Source of the DNA: JAWLFY01 sp964462125
GTDB lineage: Bacteria > Planctomycetota > Planctomycetia > Pirellulales > Pirellulaceae
Assembly: GCA_964462125.1 (NCBI GenBank)
Contig: CAYWXT010000279.1
Location: forward strand, 1 to 6,913
Reading direction: 5' to 3'
Length of the DNA: 6,913 bases
The notes beneath the pieces are model-generated. The model was not told where the DNA came from, made no database searches, and saw only the letters and a program-made list of their open reading frames with translations. Shown piece by piece: positions 1 to 6,913 of this stretch. Position numbers and translations under genes: made by a program. Within the stretch, counting starts at the first letter, position 1; each line of letters opens with the position of its first letter.

Positions 1-2617
<2,617 letters not shown>

Positions 2618-2623
2618 GCGATC

Positions 2624-2629
2624 CACCTC
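2624..2629 (-). promoter_or_regulatory. Shine-Dalgarno of the hybrid kinase gene
   Basis: On the minus strand GAGGTG stands six bases before the ATG at 2617. It lies wholly inside the 32-base gap after the upstream stop codon. It supports this start for the kinase and independent translation within a shared transcript. Confidence 0.75.
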
Positions 2630-2649
2630 ATTCCCGCAAGCGACGCATC

Positions 2650-3555
2650 CTAGCGCACCTTGCTACAGCGTTTGATCAGGGTCACCTCGTTCCCCTTCTC
2701 GTTGAATAACAGCTGGTCGACAAAACTCGTCATCAAGACCAGCCCCTGCCCCCCTTCGGTGTCCAGGATCTCTGGGTTCCCCGCATCAGGAAGGCTGGAG
2801 GTGTCAAAGCCTGGACCCTGGTCGCGGACAACGATGCGGATCGCGTGTTCGCTGGCGATCGCCTCGACGTGCACCGTCCGGTCTTTGTAAGGCGCCTCCC
2901 GCTTGCGAGCTTCCACCACCGCGTTGGTCGCCTGGTCGTAAATGGCCGCTCGCGGGCAGGGCGTTTGATCGCGGGGCAGCTCCAAGTTGCCTCGGAACAT
3001 CGCATTGTAAACCGCATGCTCGGTGGCGACGCCAAGCCGCACCAGTTCCATCCCCCCCAGCAACTCCATTCCCGAGACGACCTGCATCAACAAACCCACC
3101 AGCGGCATCACGAGTTCAGGATCGTTGGGCATCTCGAACACGAACACGTTTTTGGTCAGCGTCGAGATCAACTTGGCGTAACTCTCGTCGCTGCGGATCA
3201 CACCCAGCACATCGGTGATCGTGTCGTTCAACAAGTCCTGCATGCGGGTTTTCGGAACGTAACCGGCAGCCCCCTTCTGCAGTGCTTCGGCTGCCAGCGC
3301 CTCGGAGCCTTGACCGGTGACCAGGATCGCCGGTACGTGCGCGTAATCCAAACGCATCGCCTGAACCAGCTCCAACCCGTTGAGCTCGGGCATCTCCAGA
3401 TCGGTAATCACCACGTCGAGCGATTCGGTCTGCAGCAGGTCGAGGCCGAGTTTTCCGTTGACCACGTGCCGCACTTCGTGAGCGGCCGCTTCGAGCAGCA
3501 TTGTGATCTCAACCGCTTGCGTGACGCTGTCTTCGACGAGTAACACCTTGGCCAT
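2650..3555 (-). CDS. Response regulator fused to an RsbW/SpoIIAB-like ATPase (anti-sigma-type) domain
   Basis: A 301-residue cytosolic protein. Residues 1-120 are a canonical receiver: MAKVLLVEDS start with Glu8/Asp9, phospho-site Asp52 in ITDLEMPELNG, Thr80, and Lys102 after GYVPK. Residues from about 135 to 297 resemble the GHKL ATPase fold of serine kinase anti-sigma factors: an N-box EHAVYNAMFRGN with Glu179 and Asn184, a G1 box DQGPGFD (245-251), and a G2 box GGQGLVLM (268-275). There is no HisKA dimerisation helix with a phospho-accepting His, so this is not a histidine kinase. By family knowledge such ATPase domains bind or phosphorylate a STAS anti-anti-sigma partner, or bind a sigma factor; no such partner gene is visible here. 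The inferred role is an output protein whose ATPase/anti-sigma activity is gated by receiver phosphorylation. It is the first gene of a likely operon with the hybrid kinase. The start ATG has a good Shine-Dalgarno. Confidence 0.93.
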   Translation of the reverse strand: MAKVLLVEDSVTQAVEITMLLEAAAHEVRHVVNGKLGLDLLQTESLDVVITDLEMPELNGLELVQAMRLDYAHVPAILVTGQGSEALAAEALQKGAAGYVPKTRMQDLLNDTITDVLGVIRSDESYAKLISTLTKNVFVFEMPNDPELVMPLVGLLMQVVSGMELLGGMELVRLGVATEHAVYNAMFRGNLELPRDQTPCPRAAIYDQATNAVVEARKREAPYKDRTVHVEAIASEHAIRIVVRDQGPGFDTSSLPDAGNPEILDTEGGQGLVLMTSFVDQLLFNEKGNEVTLIKRCSKVR

Positions 3556-3561
3556 CTCAAA

Positions 3562-3567
3562 CCCTCA
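3562..3567 (-). promoter_or_regulatory. Shine-Dalgarno of the REC-ATPase gene
   Basis: TGAGGG on the minus strand with a six-base spacer (TTTGAG) before the ATG at 3555. This supports the chosen start, which also begins exactly at the first beta strand of the receiver (MAKVLLVED). Confidence 0.7.
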
Positions 3568-3674
3568 CGTGGTTGTGGGCAATCGGGGCGGGCGCCGCCG
3601 GTAACGGCCAACGTATGGGCCCATCAGCGTCTGGGCCGTTCGCGCGGCTCGGATTCGGCCCCGACTAACCCATC

Positions 3675-3687
3675 AAGTGTATCACTT
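3675..3687 (-). promoter_or_regulatory. Possible extended -10 and overlapping small dyad upstream of the signalling operon
   Basis: The plus strand reads AAGTGTATCACTT, a perfect 5-bp inverted repeat around TAT. On the minus strand the same bases contain TGATACACT, which fits an extended -10 (TG-N-TACACT) about 120 bases before the REC-ATPase start. No convincing -35 lies 17 bases upstream. The gap 3556-3735 holds no gene, and some promoter for the two-gene unit is expected in it. This is a candidate only. Confidence 0.3.
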
Positions 3688-3735
3688 CTCACGTAAGCCA
3701 CGCTTCGCCACGAGCAAAAATTGTCACCAAAGGGG

Positions 3736-4806
3736 TCATTCCCCCGGGATGAACGAATCCTCGGCGGTGAGATGTTGGGCGAACAACTTCAACAACCAAG
3801 CCGCGTGGTCGATGTCCTGGAGCGAGACGGTTTCGACCGCCGAGTGCATGTAGCGATTGGGGATGGCGACCATGCCGGTGGCAACCCCCGCTCCATGCAG
3901 CTGCAGGACGTTGGAATCGTTGGGGGCGGCGCGGCCGAGGGAGGCCAACTGATAAGGGATCGAGTTGGCCGCGGCCAGCTCGATCAACCGCGCGGCGACC
4001 TTCGGGTTCACGTTGGGCCCCCGAAAGATCACCGGGCCGGATCCGAGGCGGATGTCGCCCTGCTGTGTCTTTTCAATCGTCGGACAGTCCGAGGCGTGGG
4101 TCACGTCGACCGCAATCGCGACCGCCGGATCGATGCTACCGGAGGCAGTCTTGGCACCGCGCAGCCCGACCTCCTCCTGAACCGTCGCCACGCTGTGCAG
4201 ATGGCAAGCCAGGTCCCGACCCTCGACCGATGCCCGCCGAAGAGCCTCGATCACCGTCCACATACCCGATTTGTTGTCCATCCCGGGGCCGCTGACCAGC
4301 TCCCCGAGGAGCGGACGGTATCGCAGGTCGAGTGTGATCGGGTCGCCGACGCGAACCGTCCGATTCGCTTCCTCTTCGTCCGCCGCCCCGATGTCCAGCC
4401 ACAACTGTTCCAACTGCACGACCTCCTCCCGCTCCTTCTTGTTGAGCAGGTGAATCGGCTTGCGGCTGACCACGGCGGCAACCGGGCCGCTCGCGGTCCA
4501 GACCGTCATCGGTTGGCCGACCAATTGCTGTGGATCCCAGCCGCCGATCGTTTGGCCGTAGACGAAGCCGTTCTCGTCGATGAAACAGACCAGCATCCCG
4601 ATCTGGTCGCAGTGCCCGGCATACAGCAGCCGCGGTCCGGCGGGGTCGCCAAGCGACGCGATCAGGTTGCCGTGCACGTCGATCCGCACCGCGTCGGCGT
4701 GCGGCTCGATATAGCCGCGAATCAATCCCTGGATCGGCTCCTCATAGCCGGAGGGGCTCGGTGTTCGGATCGCTTGCCGGAAGAAGTCGAGGGCGGAATC
4801 GTCCAT
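3736..4806 (-). CDS. M42-family metallo-aminopeptidase (FrvX/YsdC/TET-like)
   Basis: A 356-residue cytosolic peptidase from the ATG at 4806 to the TGA at 3736-3738, the usual length for the family. M42 enzymes are di-metal aminopeptidases, often assembled as large tetrahedral dodecamers, that trim peptides released by proteolysis. The metal and catalytic set is present: His65 and Asp67 in GHCDQIG, bridging Asp177 in PGMDNKSG, catalytic Glu211 and ligand Glu212 in VQEEVGLRG, Asp234 in AVDVTHA, and His321 in IPNRYMHSAVETV. SPSGYEEP (17-24) is the typical N-terminal motif. Gln68 replaces the Glu often found in GHMDEIG. A GTG at 4833 would add nine residues (MLRISRVLT) with no similarity to the family start, so I prefer 4806, although it has only a weak GAG eight bases upstream. 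The gene sits alone; its promoter must lie in the region from 4807. Substrate preference cannot be read from the sequence. Confidence 0.93.
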   Translation of the reverse strand: MDDSALDFFRQAIRTPSPSGYEEPIQGLIRGYIEPHADAVRIDVHGNLIASLGDPAGPRLLYAGHCDQIGMLVCFIDENGFVYGQTIGGWDPQQLVGQPMTVWTASGPVAAVVSRKPIHLLNKKEREEVVQLEQLWLDIGAADEEEANRTVRVGDPITLDLRYRPLLGELVSGPGMDNKSGMWTVIEALRRASVEGRDLACHLHSVATVQEEVGLRGAKTASGSIDPAVAIAVDVTHASDCPTIEKTQQGDIRLGSGPVIFRGPNVNPKVAARLIELAAANSIPYQLASLGRAAPNDSNVLQLHGAGVATGMVAIPNRYMHSAVETVSLQDIDHAAWLLKLFAQHLTAEDSFIPGE

Positions 4807-4985
4807 GGTGAGAACTCGTGAAATGCGAAGCACGGGGGTCGAGGAACAGGGTGGGGGGCCAGGATAGCGAACGCCGCGATCGCCTGGCGACGCGGGGGGA
4901 ATTGGATCCCGGAAAAAAAATCACGTCCCCTCCCGCAGCCGCTGGACGGGCCGCGGCGGTACGTCACGTGCCTCTGCAGGGGATG

Positions 4986-4999
4986 AAAACCGCGGTTTT
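4986..4999. repeat. 14-bp perfect palindrome AAAACCGCGGTTTT
   Basis: AAAACCGCGGTTTT is perfectly self-complementary. Outer bases ATG (4983-4985) and CAT (5002-5004) also match if two extra T are looped out. It lies about 180 bases upstream of the peptidase start and could be an operator. With no loop it is a poor terminator, though a short T-run follows it on the plus strand. Confidence 0.45.
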
Positions 5000-5091
5000 T
5001 TCATTGTGGTTATCCTACAAGGCGAGGACTGCTGCGGCGGTCGCAACGCATCGAGCCGTCGATACTGCTTGTTCGCGATCAAACGCGTTAA

Positions 5092-5124
5092 AGAGTTGAC
5101 CCGGTTTTAATCGACATTAACTCT
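5092..5124. repeat. AT-rich patch with AGAGTT/AACTCT inverted repeat
   Basis: AGAGTT (5092-5097) and AACTCT (5119-5124) are inverted copies around 21 bases. The patch is notably AT-richer than its surroundings, with TTAA recurring nearby. TTGACC (5096-5101) is -35-like on the plus strand but no good -10 follows. It may mark a promoter or binding site; support is weak. Confidence 0.25.
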
Positions 5125-5272
5125 CGGACAACGGCTCTCCCAGCTGGGTTGCGTCGGGTTTGCGGACGGGTGCCATCGGGCATTCGCCGGGATCCTGATT
5201 CAGCCGAACGCGGCGGGGCAGGTCGCGGTCCGCCCAGGGGGGAATCTGGGAAACGCATTCGTGACACGCGGC

Positions 5273-5289
5273 CTGCAACGTCGTTGCAG
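5273..5289. repeat. 17-base palindrome CTGCAACG-T-CGTTGCAG
   Basis: Two perfect 8-base arms around a single central base. This is too tight for a normal RNA hairpin loop and looks more like a binding site for a dimeric DNA-binding protein. It lies 426 bases before the HTH-receiver start and 467 bases upstream of the peptidase start, so its target is unclear. Confidence 0.45.
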
Positions 5290-5308
5290 TCATGGAGTGA
5301 CGAAGGCA

Positions 5309-5329
5309 GCTCGGCGAGCAATGCCGAGC
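5309..5329 (+). repeat. Hairpin GCTCGGC-N7-GCCGAGC
   Basis: A perfect 7-bp stem with a seven-base loop. No T-run follows on either strand, so it is not an intrinsic terminator. It may be part of a structured RNA or may be chance in GC-rich DNA. Confidence 0.35.
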
Positions 5330-5520
5330 GGTCCGATCAGTCTACCGAAACCGGTCTTCATGGCCGGCCGCTGGTGGGTTGAGCCGACCGCTGGGCGTTG
5401 ATCGCCGTGTCTGACACAGCTTCTGCCCCGACGGCCGCACGCCCATGTGGTCGAGCCACTTGTTTTGAAACCAAACCGCGAGGATTCCGTTCGGAGAGCG
5501 TTCTGCAAAGACGCGAGCCG

Positions 5521-5611
5521 GCTGGCCCCGACCCAGCGTACGCCATTGACGCACCACGTCCCGACGCGACCCACCGCGAACCGGGACAGCGACCGCATCA
5601 GGACCGGTCGC
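5521..5611 (+). repeat. Run of three closely spaced hairpins
   Basis: Three potential stem-loops follow one another: GCTGG/CCAGC (5521-5525 with 5533-5537), GTCCCG-A-CGCG with CGCG-AAC-CGGGAC (5558-5568 with 5575-5587), and GCGACCG/CGGTCGC (5589-5595 with 5605-5611). The second and third are only one base apart. Such a series could be a small structured RNA or a long 5' leader, but high GC raises the chance background and I see no known RNA family. Confidence 0.3.
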
Positions 5612-5652
5612 CGATGCGTCCAGCGGTGGACGAACCCAGGGGCCGCGAGAGG

Positions 5653-5673
5653 CGTGGTTACCGACGCACCACG
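5653..5673. promoter_or_regulatory. Candidate operator CGTGGT-N9-ACCACG upstream of the HTH-receiver gene
   Basis: A 6-9-6 inverted repeat 41 bases before the start at 5715. Its right half lies within an 11-base sequence (GACGCACCACG, 5663-5673) also present at 5548-5558. The position suits an autoregulatory site for the following DNA-binding protein. This is inference only. Confidence 0.35.
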
Positions 5674-5702
5674 ACTCGAGGAAATATTCAACGAGGCGTT
5701 AT

Positions 5703-5706
5703 GGAG
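5703..5706 (+). promoter_or_regulatory. Shine-Dalgarno of the HTH-receiver gene
   Basis: GGAG with an eight-base spacer before the ATG at 5715. It supports this start, where the protein begins directly with the first strand and helix of the HTH fold (MKVFTTGQVAKI). Confidence 0.6.
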
Positions 5707-5714
5707 TACCTAGT

Positions 5715-6287
5715 ATGAAGGTCTTCACAACTGGACAGGTCGCCAAGATCTGTAAAGTCGCACCCCGAACCGTCAGTAAATGGTTCGATTCGGGGCGCTT
5801 GAAAGGCTATCGAATCCCAGGATCACAGGATCGCCGTATCCCGCGCGAATACCTGATCAAGTTCCTCAAAGAGCACGGCATGCCCCTGGGGGATCTGGAA
5901 GACGAGGCGATGGCCAAATGCCTGATCGTCGCCCAAGACCAGGTGCTGATCGAGAACCTGAAGCGGGAACTGCCCCCGGAGAAGTCGTTCAAGGTGGCTG
6001 TCGCCGCCAGCGGCTTCGAAGCGGGGATCCAGGCCGAAAGCTTCAGTCCCGACTGCATCATCGTCGATTTCTCGATCGGTAAGATCGAGGCGGTTCAAAT
6101 CTGCCAGAACCTCCGCAAGAATATCGACTTTAGCGATATCGTCCTGATCGCGCTGCTGCCCGACGACGGCCAGCCGATGAGTTTCGATCGCAGCAGCATC
6201 AACGAGACGTTCAAAAAGCCGTTTGACGCCCACCTGTTGGCCGAACGTCTGCGAACCCTCGTCGGAACCAGGAAGGAACTGGTTTAA
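5715..6287 (+). CDS. Excisionase/MerR-like HTH regulator with a C-terminal degenerate receiver domain
   Basis: A 190-residue cytosolic DNA-binding protein. Residues 1-55 form a winged HTH of the excisionase/MerR type: TTGQVAKICKVAPRTVSKWF is the helix-turn-helix and the GYRIPGSQDRRIPREYL segment is the wing and following helix. Residues 67-186 have the receiver layout: a beta-1 CLIVAQD, Asp118 at the phospho-site in CIIVDFS, and Lys168-Pro169 in FKKPF. The acidic pair that binds magnesium is replaced by Ala73-Gln74, and the Thr/Ser switch position reads Ala146. Phosphorylation is therefore doubtful, and the domain may act as a dimerisation or ligand-independent module. The order DNA-binding then receiver is the reverse of OmpR or NarL regulators. 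From memory this arrangement is common in planctomycetes; I could not check. It appears monocistronic, followed by a strong terminator. No partner kinase is adjacent on its strand; the kinase operon is about 2.2 kb away across the peptidase gene. Targets are unknown. Confidence 0.9.
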   Translation: MKVFTTGQVAKICKVAPRTVSKWFDSGRLKGYRIPGSQDRRIPREYLIKFLKEHGMPLGDLEDEAMAKCLIVAQDQVLIENLKRELPPEKSFKVAVAASGFEAGIQAESFSPDCIIVDFSIGKIEAVQICQNLRKNIDFSDIVLIALLPDDGQPMSFDRSSINETFKKPFDAHLLAERLRTLVGTRKELV

Positions 6288-6296
6288 CCCCCAGTC

Positions 6297-6338
6297 CCCC
6301 GACCGGTCACCGGCTTGGATCGATGCCGGTGGTCGGGG
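6297..6338 (+). repeat. Long GC-rich hairpin after the HTH-receiver stop codon
   Basis: CCCCGAC plus CACCGGC (6297-6303, 6308-6314) pairs with GCCGGTG plus GTCGGGG (6325-6338): 14 base pairs with a four-base bulge (CGGT) and a ten-base loop. It begins nine bases after the stop. No T-run follows, so alone it is not a terminator. It may protect the mRNA 3' end, or form part of a leader for moaC. Confidence 0.55.
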
Positions 6339-6379
6339 TAGCCGGCCGGCGGCCGGATTCCGAATGCCTCGTCGATCAT

Positions 6380-6415
6380 ACGTCGCCCTTCTGCCGCGGT
6401 TGGGCGACGTTTTTT
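6380..6415 (+). terminator. Rho-independent terminator downstream of the HTH-receiver gene
   Basis: ACGTCGCCC (6380-6388) pairs perfectly with GGGCGACGT (6402-6410) across a 13-base loop, followed directly by TTTTT (6411-6415). The 9-bp GC-rich stem plus U-tract is a classic intrinsic terminator. It ends 34 bases before moaC, so it either ends the upstream transcript or acts as an attenuator in a moaC leader. Confidence 0.85.
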
Positions 6416-6449
6416 ATGCGCGAATCCGAATGTCACAAGTCTCATCACC

Positions 6450-6913
6450 ATGACCGACTCCCCCCGCTCGCCCCATTTCGATCCCCAAGGCAACCCGCGT
6501 ATGGTCGATGTCTCTGGCAAAGATGCCACCGTTCGCCAAGCGACCGCCTGTGGCGAGGTCACCATGGCCGATGCGACCGCCGAACAAATCGCCCAAGGCC
6601 AAGCCAAGAAAGGGGATGTGCTGGCCGTCGCCCAGATCGCCGCGATCCAAGCGACGAAGCTGACCGAGCAACTGATTCCGCTCTGCCATAGTATCCCGCT
6701 CGAGGCGGTCACGGTCGATTTCACCTGGCTGCCCACTCGCTCCGGCGAGCCCGATTCGGACTCCGCTTCCGAACCCGAATCCCGTACCCGGCGACTGCGA
6801 TGTGTCGTCACCGCGCGGACCACCGGGAAGACCGGCGTTGAGATGGAGGCGCTGACGGCCGCCTCGGTCGCCTGCTTGACGGTCTACGACATGCTGAAAT
6901 CGGTCGACCGGCG
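6450..6913 (+). CDS. moaC: Cyclic pyranopterin monophosphate synthase MoaC, C-terminus cut by window edge
   Basis: MoaC converts the cyclic GTP product of MoaA (3',8-cH2GTP) to cyclic pyranopterin monophosphate, the first committed part of molybdenum cofactor synthesis, in the cytosol. The visible 154 codons match the family closely: FDPQGNPRMVDVSGKDATVR at the N-terminus, KKGDVLAVAQIAAIQATKLT, LIPLCHSIPL, and TGKTGVEMEALTAASVACL followed by YDMLK. By alignment from memory with the E. coli enzyme, Lys54, His80, Asp147 and Lys150 correspond to its active-site Lys51, His77, Asp128 and Lys131. Residues about 95-113 form a Ser/Asp/Glu/Arg-rich insertion between two strands, roughly a dozen residues longer than in E. 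coli. The start at 6450 gives the normal N-terminal leader; no Shine-Dalgarno is evident before it. A terminator lies just upstream. Only the last stretch (the GPVRLL...KSGG-type tail) is missing. Confidence 0.97.
   Translation, partial: MTDSPRSPHFDPQGNPRMVDVSGKDATVRQATACGEVTMADATAEQIAQGQAKKGDVLAVAQIAAIQATKLTEQLIPLCHSIPLEAVTVDFTWLPTRSGEPDSDSASEPESRTRRLRCVVTARTTGKTGVEMEALTAASVACLTVYDMLKSVDR

Larger units (their letters stand above)
4807..5714. other. Intergenic region of about 900 bases without a defensible gene
   Basis: The region separates the divergent peptidase and HTH-receiver genes and must hold both of their promoters. Open frames of 60-130 codons exist in several frames on both strands. 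All are rich in Arg, Pro, Ser and Gly, overlap one another, and lack recognisable motifs, as expected by chance in GC-rich DNA. It contains an A-run (4913-4920), a 14-bp palindrome (4986-4999), a 17-bp palindrome (5273-5289) and several GC-rich hairpins (5309-5329, 5521-5611). No tRNA, RNase P, tmRNA or SRP RNA signature was found. It could hold an unrecognised small RNA or a decayed gene. Confidence 0.6.

Noticed and set aside
2845..3543. A 232-codon plus-strand open frame opposite the REC-ATPase gene
   Set aside because: It is the antisense shadow of a gene with intact receiver and ATPase boxes; it is His/Gln/Arg-rich with no domain.
3721..4821. A 366-codon plus-strand open frame opposite the M42 peptidase
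   Set aside because: The minus strand has all M42 metal ligands in order; the plus frame is an antisense by-product.
4807..4833. Longer start (GTG at 4833) for the M42 peptidase
   Set aside because: The extra nine residues do not resemble the family N-terminus, which normally begins a few residues before the SPSGYE motif. The ATG at 4806 fits better.
4978..5099. Possible 38-codon peptide starting at the ATG at 4983 (MKTAVFSLWLSYK)
   Set aside because: The AGGGG sits directly against the ATG with no spacer, the C-terminal part has no pattern, and the start lies in the palindrome. Not enough to call a gene.
5088..5382. Overlapping 77-codon frames on both strands
   Set aside because: Both are Arg/Pro/Gly/Ser-rich with no motif and no ribosome binding site, and they exclude each other.
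4807..5714. tRNA, RNase P RNA, tmRNA or SRP RNA in the long gap
   Set aside because: I looked for the GTTCGA-type T-loop, the GAGGAAAGTCC core of RNase P on both strands, and tmRNA and SRP signatures, and found none.
4807..5714. Insertion sequence, transposon remnant or CRISPR array
   Set aside because: No transposase motifs, no terminal inverted repeats with target duplications, and no regularly spaced repeats; the only direct repeat seen is 11 bases in two copies.
6501..6503. Internal ATG (Met18) as the moaC start
   Set aside because: The preceding residues FDPQGNPR match the usual MoaC leader before MVDVS, so the upstream ATG at 6450 is favoured.
6284..6823. A 179-codon minus-strand open frame opposite moaC
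   Set aside because: It crosses the terminator and lies antisense to clear MoaC motifs; a compositional shadow.

Overview
The window looks like ordinary chromosomal sequence from a GC-rich bacterium, most likely a planctomycete of the Pirellulaceae type. Three things suggest this: signalling proteins with unusual domain mixes, large AT-poor intergenic spaces, and a helix-turn-helix/receiver protein of a kind I associate with planctomycetes. The taxonomic call is an inference from style; no marker gene is present.

Layout. Positions 1 to 2617 (minus strand) hold most of a large hybrid sensor histidine kinase (PAS-PAS-HisKA-HATPase-REC-REC-start of Hpt). Its C-terminal end lies beyond position 1. 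Immediately upstream on the same strand (2650-3555) is a response regulator fused to an RsbW/SpoIIAB-like ATPase domain. Only 32 bases separate the two, and each start has a clear Shine-Dalgarno, so they form a probable two-gene signalling operon. A 180-base gap with a small dyad overlapping a weak promoter-like hexamer separates this pair from an M42-family metallo-aminopeptidase (3736-4806, minus).

From 4807 to 5714 there are about 900 bases with no gene I can defend. This space holds several palindromes and GC-rich hairpins and must contain the divergent promoters for the peptidase and for the next gene. On the plus strand, 5715-6287 encodes a small regulator with an excisionase/MerR-like helix-turn-helix followed by a degenerate receiver domain. 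It ends in two hairpins, the second a textbook intrinsic terminator (6380-6415). Only 34 bases after its T-run, moaC (molybdenum cofactor biosynthesis) begins at 6450 and runs off the right edge.

How they work together. The kinase and the REC-ATPase protein probably form one signalling route, in which phosphate flow through a multistep relay may control an anti-sigma-like switch. The peptidase, the HTH-receiver regulator and moaC show no evident functional link to that pair. I saw no mobile element, tRNA, rRNA or CRISPR. The least explained parts are the 4807-5714 intergenic region and the hairpin pair in front of moaC.
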